A stretch of DNA of 64,000 bases, taken from Actinomycetospora cinnamomea. GTDB lineage: Bacteria > Actinomycetota > Actinomycetes > Mycobacteriales > Pseudonocardiaceae. The stretch covers positions 1 to 64,000 of the forward strand of contig NZ_QEKW01000003.1 of the NCBI RefSeq assembly GCF_003096675.1, given 5' to 3'. Position numbers and translations under genes: made by a program. Below the pieces are notes generated by a model that was given only the letters and a program-made list of their open reading frames with translations, made no database searches and was not told where the DNA came from. The first letter of the stretch is position 1. Every line of letters begins with the position of its first letter. This document shows positions 7,346-16,022 of this stretch, piece by piece.

Positions 7346-8653
7346 TCAAAGGCGACCGGCTGCCTTGAGCGCGAGGTAGCGGTCCGCGACGGCCGGGGGC
7401 AGGTCGTCGGGGGCGGCGTCGACGACCTCGACGCCCCGGCGGGTGAGGCGCTCGACGACGCGGCGGCGGGCGGCGCGGGCGGTCTCGGCGGCCGCGGCGG
7501 TGTAGACGGCCTCGGCGTCGCCGCGCCCGGCGGCCATGACCGCGAGCTCCGGGTCGGCGACGGCCGCGACCAGCACGGCGTGGCGGCGCAGCAGGGCCGG
7601 CAGCACGGGGTCGAGGCCCTCGCGCACGGCCGCCTCGTCCAGCCCGGTGAGGAGCACGACCAGGCTGCGCCGCCCCGCCCGCGCCAGCACGGTCGCGGCG
7701 AGCAGGCGCATGTCGGTCTCGACCAGCCGGGGCTCGAGCGGGGCCATGGCCGTGACCAGCGCGGGCAGGAGGTCGCCGGCCGTGGCGCCCTGCACCGAGG
7801 CGTGGACCTCGCGGTCGAGGGCGACCAGGTCGACGCGGTCACCGCCCCGGGACGCCAGCGCGGCCAGCAGCAGCGCGGTGTCGAGCGCCGCGTCGAGCCG
7901 CGGGCCGTCACCCACCCGGCTCGCGGCGGCGCGCCCGGTGTCGATCACCACGAGCACGTGGCGGTCGCGCTCCGGGCGCCAGGTGCGCACCACCAGCTCG
8001 GGCGACCGCGCCGAGGCCCGCCAGTCCAGCGAGCGCACGTCGTCACCGGGGACGTACTCGCGCAACGAGTCGAACTCGGTGCCCTGCCCCCGCACCTGGA
8101 CCGCCCGCCGCCCGTCCAGCTCGCGCAGCCGGGCCAGCCGCGCGGGCAGGTGGCGGCGCGAGGAGAACGGCGGGAGCACCCGGACGCGGGCGGGCACGTC
8201 GCGCCGGCCCTGGCGCGCGGCGAGCCCGAGCGGGCCGGTCGAGCGCACCGTGACCCGCACGGCGTCGCGGTCGCCGCGCCGGGTGGGGGTCAGCGTGGTG
8301 ACGACCCGGCGCCGTTCCCCCGCCGGCACCACCAGCCGGTGCCGGGACGGGACCGCGCCGGCCGAGGGCTCCCACGCGTCGCGCAGCAGCAGCACCGCGC
8401 GCCGCCGGGTCGGGTTGCTCACGCGCAGGGCGACGTCGAGCGAGGCCCCCAGCCGCAGCGTCGTGACGGTGCCCGGCTCCTGCTCGCGCTCGAGCGCCAG
8501 GGCCCGGACGGGCACGGCCGCCAGCGCGTCGGCCACCGCCGCGAGCGCCAGCACCCCGGTCACGACGAGCACGCCGAGCAGCGAGGGCAGGGCGAACCCG
8601 ACGACCAGCGCGCCCAGCGCGACGAGCAGCGCGAGACGCCCGGTGACGGCCAC
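7346..8653 (-). CDS. DUF58 domain protein of the MoxR2-type locus (Rv3693-like)
   Basis: A 435-residue protein with two N-terminal membrane helices (residues 5-45) followed by a cytoplasmic or surface portion ending in DUF58. The diagnostic DUF58 stretch is around residues 205-245: GDDVRSLDWRASARS then RDRHVLVVIDTG, where the aspartate-rich DTG segment starts a VWA-like fold. DUF58 proteins occur with MoxR AAA+ ATPases, which are thought to act as chaperones for VWA partners. The GTG start at 8653 follows the MoxR stop by 8 nt; the much longer frame upstream is antisense coincidence. It ends a five-gene operon with the downstream palindrome as terminator. Confidence 0.87.
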   Translation of the reverse strand: MAVTGRLALLVALGALVVGFALPSLLGVLVVTGVLALAAVADALAAVPVRALALEREQEPGTVTTLRLGASLDVALRVSNPTRRRAVLLLRDAWEPSAGAVPSRHRLVVPAGERRRVVTTLTPTRRGDRDAVRVTVRSTGPLGLAARQGRRDVPARVRVLPPFSSRRHLPARLARLRELDGRRAVQVRGQGTEFDSLREYVPGDDVRSLDWRASARSPELVVRTWRPERDRHVLVVIDTGRAAASRVGDGPRLDAALDTALLLAALASRGGDRVDLVALDREVHASVQGATAGDLLPALVTAMAPLEPRLVETDMRLLAATVLARAGRRSLVVLLTGLDEAAVREGLDPVLPALLRRHAVLVAAVADPELAVMAAGRGDAEAVYTAAAAETARAARRRVVERLTRRGVEVVDAAPDDLPPAVADRYLALKAAGRL

Positions 8654-8661
8654 GCCCGCCC

Positions 8662-9684
<1,023 letters not shown>

Positions 9685-9715
9685 GTCCTCCCCTCCTCCG
9701 ACGCGCGCCATCCGA

Positions 9716-10939
9716 TCACGCGCCCGCGCCGGTCGCACCGGAGGCCTCGCGCACCGTGGCCCGCAGCCGGTCGAGCTCGTCGGCCAGCGCGACGAGCCCG
9801 GCGTCGTCGGCGGGCGGCGGCCCGTCCAGGACGTCCGCGACCCTCGCGGCCGGCCACCCGGTGCGGGCCGCGGCGGCGTCGGCGACGGCGGGCGCGCCCG
9901 CCCCCCGCGGCACTCCCAGGCGGGTCGCGAGGTCGCGGGTCGCGTCGTCGCGCAGCGCGGCCGCCGCCCGGTCCCGCGCCCCGGCGCGGCGGTAGAGCCG
10001 CGCCCGGCCCCGGACCGTCTCGCCGGCGGGCACCACGACGGGCAGGTCCTCGGCGACGACCGGGCCGAGGCGCCGGCCCCGCCACAGCGCGACCGCCAGC
10101 CCCGCGACCAGCAGCTGGACCGGCCCCCACAGCCAGCCCGGCGGCAGCAGCTCGGTGGGGGCCTGCTCCTGACCCGGCTCGGCCGGGGGCGGGACGGGCA
10201 GGTACCAGAGCAGCTCCGGGTGGGCGCCGAGCAGGGCGAGGGCGAGCGCGGCGTTGCCCCGCTCGTCCAGCGCGTCGTTGGTGAAGGGCGTCGCGTCCCC
10301 GACGACGGTGACCGTGCGTCCCCGGTCGCGGACCGCGACGAGGGAGGCCGCGCCGCTCGGGGTGCCCGTGGGGTAGCAGCGCGCGGCGAGGGGGTCGGTG
10401 GTGGTGTAGGCGGCGCCCGCGAGGTCGACGGGGCCGGCGAGCACGGCGGCCCGCAGCGCGCACGCCGGCGCGGCCGGCTCCGGGAGCTCGACGGGCTCGA
10501 TCGCCACGCGCCGGGCGAGCGCGGTGAGGGTGCGCTCGTCGGGGCGCACGAGGACCAGGTCGGCGCCCGACGCGGCGAGGGCGTCGCGCTGGCGGGTGCT
10601 CAGCTGCGCGGGCCGGGCGACGAACACCGTGCGGCCAGGCCCGGCGTCCGCGGCGTCGAGGTCGGTGACCGGCGTGACCCGCACGCCCCGGCCCTCGAGC
10701 ACGCGGACCAGCGCCATCGAGCCCTCGGGCGACGCGGCGTCGGGACGCAGCTCCCCGGTGCGCGGCGCGACGCCGACCAGCGCGACGAGCAGCGCCGCCG
10801 CCAGCACCAGCGCGCCGACGAGCACCGGGCCGCGCCGGCGCCGGCGCCTCGGGTTCGCAGCGAACGCCCTGTCGGCGTGCTCCCCTGAACTCGCTGCTTC
10901 GACGCGTCCGGAGTCCCCGTCGATCACGGTCTCGATCAC
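9716..10939 (-). CDS. DUF4350 domain membrane-anchored protein (Rv3691-like)
   Basis: A 407-residue protein with an Arg-rich cytoplasmic N-terminus (NPRRRRRRGPV), a membrane helix at about residues 38-58, a DUF4350 domain (GRTVFVARPAQLSTRQRDAL and following, Rossmann-like glutamine-amidotransferase-related fold), and a second membrane helix near residues 265-285 followed by a helical C-terminus. DUF4350 proteins are found almost only beside MoxR/DUF58/DUF4129 genes and have no proven reaction. The ATG start overlaps the DUF4129 stop by 4 bp (ATGA), so it is translationally coupled to its neighbour. The final residues are separated by 31 nt from the MoxR start. Confidence 0.82.
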   Translation of the reverse strand: MIETVIDGDSGRVEAASSGEHADRAFAANPRRRRRRGPVLVGALVLAAALLVALVGVAPRTGELRPDAASPEGSMALVRVLEGRGVRVTPVTDLDAADAGPGRTVFVARPAQLSTRQRDALAASGADLVLVRPDERTLTALARRVAIEPVELPEPAAPACALRAAVLAGPVDLAGAAYTTTDPLAARCYPTGTPSGAASLVAVRDRGRTVTVVGDATPFTNDALDERGNAALALALLGAHPELLWYLPVPPPAEPGQEQAPTELLPPGWLWGPVQLLVAGLAVALWRGRRLGPVVAEDLPVVVPAGETVRGRARLYRRAGARDRAAAALRDDATRDLATRLGVPRGAGAPAVADAAAARTGWPAARVADVLDGPPPADDAGLVALADELDRLRATVREASGATGAGA

Positions 10940-11592
10940 GAGGTGGGCACGAGCCGGGTGGCCGCGACGGTGGCGTCGGCCGCGCGCATCCGGGCGTCGG
11001 CGGCCGCGTCGGCGGGACGACCGCCGTAGACCGTCTCGTCGAACAGGTGCGCGGCCTCGGCCAGGGCGCCGGCCGCGCCGGGCAGGGCCCGGCCGCCCTC
11101 GCGCGCCGCGTCACCGGCGGTGCGGCCCCGGCGCGGCTCGAGGACGGTGCGTTCCTCCAGCGCGCGGACGATCGCCCGCATCCGCTCCCGGACCGCGTCG
11201 TCGTGGCGCCCCGCGCCGGCGTGGGTGTCGGCGCGACGCCGGTGCTCGTCGGCGCTCAGCTCGCTGCTGCCCAGGACGGCGCCCGGGGCGGACGCGGTGC
11301 GCAGCGTGGGACCGAAGCGGCGCCGGACGACGAGCACCACGGCGACCAGCAGGACGAGGAGCACCACCAGGCCCCAGCCCCCGCCCGGCGAGATGCCCGA
11401 GGCGGCGCGGAGCAGGTCGTCGAGGCGGCGGGCGAGCCACTGCAGACCCGAGAGCAGCGGGTCGGGCCGGGCGTCGCGGTAGACCTGCCGGGCGAGCTCC
11501 TCGCGCGCGAGCTCCCGGGCCGGATCGGCGCCGAGGTCGATCGGGACCGTCCCCGGCGAGGGCGCCCCCGGGGGCGAGGGGACGGCCGGCAC
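10936..11592 (-). CDS. DUF4129 domain protein (Rv3690-like)
   Basis: A 218-residue protein with a short N-terminal Pro-rich segment, a helical region containing LAREELARQVYRDARPDPL, one membrane helix (WGLVVLLVLLVAVVLVV) at about residues 75-92 and a C-terminal DUF4129 domain ending LFDETVYGGRPADAAADAR, which contains the conserved YGGR motif. DUF4129 is the usual partner of DUF4350 and MoxR; a transglutaminase domain is fused to it in other species but is absent here. The GTG at 11592 is chosen since it begins 2 nt after the stop of the membrane protein upstream; the longer open frame is antisense to other genes. Confidence 0.84.
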   Translation of the reverse strand: MPAVPSPPGAPSPGTVPIDLGADPARELAREELARQVYRDARPDPLLSGLQWLARRLDDLLRAASGISPGGGWGLVVLLVLLVAVVLVVRRRFGPTLRTASAPGAVLGSSELSADEHRRRADTHAGAGRHDDAVRERMRAIVRALEERTVLEPRRGRTAGDAAREGGRALPGAAGALAEAAHLFDETVYGGRPADAAADARMRAADATVAATRLVPTS

Positions 11593-11594
11593 GG

Positions 11595-12830
11595 TCAGCG
11601 CCCGCCGGCGGCGGCGCGCTGCAGCTCGATGTCGAAGCCCTCGCGGCGCATGCGCTGGTCGACGTAGAGCAGGCCGGTGACACCCGACTGGAACGGCGTG
11701 GTCAGGGTCATCGCGATGATGCCGCCGAGGGCGCTGAGCAGCAGGACCGGGAGCGTCACGCCGGCGGGGTCGGCGCTGCCGCTCGCGAACCCGAGCGCGC
11801 TGCCGAGCACCTGGAACGGCAGGCCGATCACGAGGCTGACGACCCCGGCGATGAGCGCGCCGAGCAACTGGATGCCGAACACCGGCCAGAACCGGCCACT
11901 GACCAGGAACCACGAGCGCCGCAGCGCCTCGCGCACGCCGACGCCCTCGAGCACGTAGGCCGGCGTCGCCAGCGAGAGCGACACGGAGATCCAGATGAGC
12001 ACCACGACTCCGGCGAGGAAGCCCAGCACCATGACGCCGACCCCCAGCGCCGTGTCGACGGCGAGCAGTACCAGCCCCGGCAGCAGGGCGACGGTGAGGA
12101 TCCCGATGCCGATGAGCGCGACCAGCAGCGCGACGGCGAGCACCCCGGGCACGCGGGGCCGCGCCGCACGCCACACCTCTCCCGCCTCGACCGGGGCGCC
12201 GAGCACCGAGCGGCTGATCACGACCATGAGCACGCCCGTGAGCACGGCCGTGGCGACGAGGGTGACGGCGACGAGCACCAGCCCCGTGACGCTCGCGCCG
12301 GCCAGCAGGCCCGTGAGCTGCGCGAGGTCGGGCGAGCCGCCGAGCGAGGTGGTGGACGACGCCAGGAAGAGCTGGAGGGCCACCTGCAGGAGCTGGCTGA
12401 TGACCGCGACGATCGCCGACGTGCCCAGCACGATGCGCGGGTGCGCGCGGATGTAGCCGAGCGCGCCGTCGAGGATCTCGCCCAGACCCAGCGGGCGCAG
12501 GGGGACGATGCCCGGCTTCGGTGCCCGGTGGGGCATCCCGAACGGGCCGGGCGCGCCCGGCCCCGGGGCGCCGTAGCCCCCGGGCGGCGGCCCGTACCCG
12601 CCGTGGCCGGGCGGGGGCCCGTACCCCGGACCCGGTGCGTAGGGCTGCGGACCGGGGGCGCCCTGCCCGGACGGGCCCTGGCCCGCAGCACCGTGGCCGG
12701 ACGACCCGCCCTCGGTCGCGCCCGGATCCCAGGCCGGCACCGCGCCGGGACCCGGCGTGCCCCGGGGCGGCGTGGGCTCGTCGCCGCGGGCCTCCGACGG
12801 CTCGCCGCTCGGGTCGGACGGACCACTCAC
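11595..12830 (-). CDS. Multi-span membrane protein with Gly/Pro-rich N-terminus (Rv3689-like)
   Basis: A 411-residue protein. The first 110 residues are disordered and rich in Gly, Pro, Tyr and Gln (PGYGPPPGHGGYGPPPGG), and the rest holds six to eight membrane helices that resemble the membrane domain found in glycerophosphodiester phosphodiesterase-type proteins (PLGLGEILDGALGYIRAHPR is the usual opening). No catalytic phosphodiesterase domain is present, so it is not an enzyme by this evidence. It is the first gene of the five-gene MoxR operon. The GTG at 12830 has a GGGAG site 9 nt upstream; the earlier ATG would overlap the divergent gene control region. Confidence 0.8.
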   Translation of the reverse strand: MSGPSDPSGEPSEARGDEPTPPRGTPGPGAVPAWDPGATEGGSSGHGAAGQGPSGQGAPGPQPYAPGPGYGPPPGHGGYGPPPGGYGAPGPGAPGPFGMPHRAPKPGIVPLRPLGLGEILDGALGYIRAHPRIVLGTSAIVAVISQLLQVALQLFLASSTTSLGGSPDLAQLTGLLAGASVTGLVLVAVTLVATAVLTGVLMVVISRSVLGAPVEAGEVWRAARPRVPGVLAVALLVALIGIGILTVALLPGLVLLAVDTALGVGVMVLGFLAGVVVLIWISVSLSLATPAYVLEGVGVREALRRSWFLVSGRFWPVFGIQLLGALIAGVVSLVIGLPFQVLGSALGFASGSADPAGVTLPVLLLSALGGIIAMTLTTPFQSGVTGLLYVDQRMRREGFDIELQRAAAGGR

Positions 12831-12929
12831 CTCGGGACGCTCCCCTCTCCGCACACCGTCGCCCCGATCGTCCCACGGACCCCCGACCGGCACGCGCGGA
12901 TCGCCGCCGGGCGCCCGGAGGCGGTCTGC

Positions 12930-12935
12930 CACGAT
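12930..12935 (+). promoter_or_regulatory. -10-like hexamer for the glycolipid-binding-fold gene
   Basis: CACGAT stands 8 nt before the GTG at 12944, with no Shine-Dalgarno between. This fits the leaderless pattern seen elsewhere in the window. Confidence 0.35.
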
Positions 12936-12943
12936 CTCCCCCC

Positions 12944-13534
12944 GTGGCCCTGCACTCCGCGCTGTGGCGGCGGCTCGACATCTCCGACGGTCTCGCCCAC
13001 GGCGCCCTCTCGGACTTCACCCCCGACCGGGAACACCCGGACGGGGCGCACCTGCTCGACGGCGCCGCGGTGGTGCGCGACGACGCGGGGGCGTGGTCGC
13101 TGCGGTTCTCTGTCATCGCCGACCGGGGCTGGCTGACCCGCACGGTGTTCGTCGAGGTGCTCGCCGACGACGGGCTCGAGCGGGTGACGCTGTCGGTCGA
13201 CGCGCTCGGCGAGTGGACCCTCGACGGCCGACCGTGGCCCGAGCTGCGCGGCTGCACCGACGTCGACGTGTCCGCGACGCCGCTGACCAACGCGCTGCCC
13301 GTGAACCGGCTGGGTCTGCCCGTCGGCGGCGAGGCGTCGGTCGACGTGGCGTGGCTGGACGTGCCCTCGCTCGCGGTGCACCGCGTCCGGCAGGTCTACC
13401 GCCGCGGGCCCGACGACGCGCGCGGCCTGGCGACCTACACCTACGCCGACCCGACCTACGGCGAGTTCGCGATCACCGTCGACCCGGTGGGGCTCGTCGT
13501 GGCCTATCAGGGGCTGTTCAACCGGGTCGGCTGA
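12944..13534 (+). CDS. Putative glycolipid-binding domain protein (DUF1089 type)
   Basis: A 196-residue soluble protein whose sequence fits the putative glycolipid-binding family: an early WRRLDISDGLAHG, a central DGLERVTLSVDALGEWTLDG, the TNALPVNRL motif and the late RQVYRRG...YTYADPTYGEFAITVD segment. The fold is a beta-barrel-like sheet; binding of glycolipid in the family is a structural suggestion, not a proven role here. It is divergent from the MoxR operon with 113 nt between starts. The GTG start is set by a -10-like hexamer 8 nt upstream and by alignment of the short N-terminus. A small palindrome follows the stop. Confidence 0.78.
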   Translation: MALHSALWRRLDISDGLAHGALSDFTPDREHPDGAHLLDGAAVVRDDAGAWSLRFSVIADRGWLTRTVFVEVLADDGLERVTLSVDALGEWTLDGRPWPELRGCTDVDVSATPLTNALPVNRLGLPVGGEASVDVAWLDVPSLAVHRVRQVYRRGPDDARGLATYTYADPTYGEFAITVDPVGLVVAYQGLFNRVG

Positions 13535-13536
13535 GT

Positions 13537-13547
13537 ACCCTCAGGGT
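13537..13547. repeat. Small palindrome ACCCT-C-AGGGT
   Basis: Five-base arms around one base, 2 nt after the stop at 13534 and 34 nt before the TVP38 gene. A related ACCCT/AGGGT palindrome sits at 53019-53031 upstream of the DUF574 gene. Too short to name; it may be an operator. Confidence 0.3.
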
Positions 13548-13580
13548 GTCCGGTTCCCGAGCCCGGGGTGGAGGCACGCG

Positions 13581-14270
13581 GTGGACACGGGTCGCGGCGA
13601 CGCCGCACGCGCTCGACCGCGGCTCCCTCGCGTCCGGGTCCGCTGGGTGGTCCTGGGCGCCCTGCTCCTCGTGGCCGTCGTCGTCGCCCTGACCGTGCCG
13701 ATGCCCGCCCCGCTCGCGCTGCGCGACCGGGTCGAGGCGCTGGGCGCGTGGGCGCCCGTGGCGTTCCTCCTGGTCCACGCGCTGGTGACCACCACGCCCC
13801 TGCCCCGCACCATGTTCTCGCTGTCCGCCGGTGTGCTGTTCGGGCCCTGGCTGGGGCTCGGGCTGTGCCTCGTGGCCAGCACGGTGTCCGCGGCCGTGGC
13901 GTTCGCGGTCGTGCGGCGTCTCGGCGGGCGGGCGGTCGAGCGCCTCGGACCGGGCCGGGTGCGCGCGGTCGAGGAGCGCATGTCGTCGCGCGGCCTGCTG
14001 TCGGTGACCTCGGTCCGGCTCGTGCCGGCCATCCCGTTCGCGCCGCTGAACTACACGCTCGGGGTCACCAGCGTGCGGTGGTGGCACTACCTGGTCGGTA
14101 CCGCGATCGGTCTCGTGCCCGGCACCTCCGCGGCCGTCCTCCTCGGCGACGCCGTCACCGGGTCGCTCTCCCCGGGCGCGCTCGGCGTGTTCGCGGTCAG
14201 CGGGACGATCGGCCTGGTCGGGGTGCTGCTGTGCGCCCGGACGCCGGCGGCGGGCCGAGGAAGTCGGTGA
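13581..14270 (+). CDS. TVP38/TMEM64 (SNARE-associated Golgi) family membrane protein
   Basis: A 229-residue membrane protein of the DedA/VTT superfamily. After a first helix (residues 22-42) come the typical reentrant segments: TTPLPRTMFSLSAGVLFGPWLG is the family signature and RLVPAIPFAPLNYTLGVT the second half of the VTT domain. Bacterial members are linked to lipid scrambling or undecaprenyl-phosphate recycling, but no specific substrate can be inferred. GTG start at 13581 with GGAGG 7 nt upstream. Its last 74 bp overlap the 3' end of the convergent BTAD regulator gene, an unusually long tail-to-tail overlap. Confidence 0.87.
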   Translation: MDTGRGDAARARPRLPRVRVRWVVLGALLLVAVVVALTVPMPAPLALRDRVEALGAWAPVAFLLVHALVTTTPLPRTMFSLSAGVLFGPWLGLGLCLVASTVSAAVAFAVVRRLGGRAVERLGPGRVRAVEERMSSRGLLSVTSVRLVPAIPFAPLNYTLGVTSVRWWHYLVGTAIGLVPGTSAAVLLGDAVTGSLSPGALGVFAVSGTIGLVGVLLCARTPAAGRGSR

Positions 14271-15870
14271 TCGCCTCGACGATGCGGGCCAGGTCGGCCG
14301 CGTCGGGCAGGTGGAAGGGCCCCTCCAGCGGCACCAGCCGGGCGTCGGGCAGACCGCGGGCGAGCTGCTGGGCGCCGCGGTAGGGGATGACCCGATCGCC
14401 GCGGTAGTGCATGACCAGGGCGGGGGCGGTGACCGCCGGGAGCAGCCCGGAGACGTCGGTGCGGTACATCTCCTCGAGGTATCCCGCGGCCACCTCCCCG
14501 TCGGCCGAGTCGCGCAGCACCCGCGCCAGGTGCCGCCCCGCGTCCGTCGAGGCCCCCGGCCGGTAGAGGTCGGCCAGCAGCCTCGCGCCCATCCCCCAGT
14601 GGCCGCGTGCGAGGTCGACGATCGCCTGGTTGACGCGAGCGTCGCGGAACACCTCGTGCGCGTTCGCGAACGTCCCCACGAGGATCAATCGGGTCACCAG
14701 ATCGGGCCGGCGCGCGGCCAGTGACACCGCGGCCGGCCCCGACTGGGACACCGCGAGCAGCGCGGCGGGGCCCGTGTGCTCCACCACCGCCTCGAGCTCC
14801 GCGACCGACGCGGCCAGCGAGAAGTCCACCTCCTCCGATCGCGACAGCCCGGCGCCGAGTCGGTCGTACAGCGTGAGGCGGGTGCCCCCGGCCAGGCGCT
14901 CGAGCAGGGAGGATCGGGGGTCCCGGCCGGAGGCGATGACGTCCAGGCTGGTCACCCAGGCGGGCACCACCACCAGCGGAGACCCGTCGCCGACCGTGGC
15001 GTGCGCGATGCGGCTGCCCGCGTGGCGCAGGTAGCGCACCTGGAGGGTGTCCAGGGTGCCGGCGACGCGGCCGGTAGCGCCCTCTACGGGGCGCGTCGGC
15101 GGGCGCGGTGTCGCGGGCGGCTCCACCGCATGGCTGAGGATCTCTCCCTGCAGCCGCCGGAGGGCCGCCGAGGGCTCCAGCCCGAGCTCCTCCGCCAGCC
15201 GCTCCCGGTAGTCCTGGTAGAGCTGCAACGCCGCGGTGTGGCGCCCGTGGGCGTAGAGCGCGCGCATGAGGACGGCCCGGGCCTCCTCCCGCAGCGGGTG
15301 GGCCTGGACGAAGCCCTCCATCTCCGGGATGACCGACTCCGCCCGGCCGAGCGCGAGGAGCATCCGCGCCCGCTCCTCGACGGCGGCCAGACGCAGCTCG
15401 TCCAGCCGGATGCCCTCGAGGGACGCGGGGTGGAGGTCGGCGAAGCCGTCGTAGGCCGGACCGCGCCACAGCGCCAGGGCCTCGTCGTAGAGCGCCGCGG
15501 CCTCGTCGCCGGTCGCCGACCGTGCTGCGGCGACGAGCCGCTCGAACCGCAGCGCGTCGACGTCGTCCGGGGGCACGGCCAGTGCGTAGCCGCGGGCGCC
15601 CGTCACCAGCTCGGCGTCGTCGGCCAGGACGTCGCCGAGGGCACGCCGCAGCCGGGACACCTGGCTGTACAGCGCCCCGGCCGGCTTGTCGGGAGGCGCG
15701 TCGCCCCACAGGTGGTCCACGAGGGTGTCCGCGGACACGGTCGCGCCGCGGGCGGCGAGGAGTGCGGCCAGCAGGGTCCGTTGCCGCTCACCGTGCACCG
15801 GACGAGGACCCCCCTCGCCGGCCACCTCGAGCGGCCCGAGGACACGGAACCTCGGCGCGGTGCTGGTCAC
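14197..15870 (-). CDS. BTAD (SARP/AfsR-type) regulator fused to an alpha/beta hydrolase domain
   Basis: A 557-residue regulator. Residues 6-95 are an OmpR-like winged helix (FRVLGPLEVAGEGGPRPVHG and LVDHLWGDAPP), 100-245 form the bacterial transcriptional activation domain (AVEERARMLLALGRAES, RLAEELGLEPSAALRRL), and 285-545 form an alpha/beta hydrolase. The hydrolase part keeps a possible triad: nucleophile Ser in AVSQSG, Asp in HYRGDRVIP and His in EGPFHLP. Such regulators activate secondary-metabolite or catabolic genes; the fused hydrolase could sense or process an ester ligand (inference). It is divergent, 152 nt away, from a gene whose product also begins with an alpha/beta hydrolase. 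Start GTG 15870 fits the conserved N-terminus. Confidence 0.87.
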   Translation of the reverse strand: MTSTAPRFRVLGPLEVAGEGGPRPVHGERQRTLLAALLAARGATVSADTLVDHLWGDAPPDKPAGALYSQVSRLRRALGDVLADDAELVTGARGYALAVPPDDVDALRFERLVAAARSATGDEAAALYDEALALWRGPAYDGFADLHPASLEGIRLDELRLAAVEERARMLLALGRAESVIPEMEGFVQAHPLREEARAVLMRALYAHGRHTAALQLYQDYRERLAEELGLEPSAALRRLQGEILSHAVEPPATPRPPTRPVEGATGRVAGTLDTLQVRYLRHAGSRIAHATVGDGSPLVVVPAWVTSLDVIASGRDPRSSLLERLAGGTRLTLYDRLGAGLSRSEEVDFSLAASVAELEAVVEHTGPAALLAVSQSGPAAVSLAARRPDLVTRLILVGTFANAHEVFRDARVNQAIVDLARGHWGMGARLLADLYRPGASTDAGRHLARVLRDSADGEVAAGYLEEMYRTDVSGLLPAVTAPALVMHYRGDRVIPYRGAQQLARGLPDARLVPLEGPFHLPDAADLARIVEAITDFLGPPPASGRTAAPRPGRSSR

Positions 15871-16022
15871 CGGCCGATTCTCTCCTCCCGGACCTCGATC
15901 GGGCCCGGGACGCGGGCGGCGTCTGTCGGCCCGGTGGCAGGTCGGCGACAGCCCGACGCCAACCGGGAGGTCGACGGTGGCCCGACCTGACCCCGCCACG
16001 ACCCCACCCGAGGAGCTCGACG

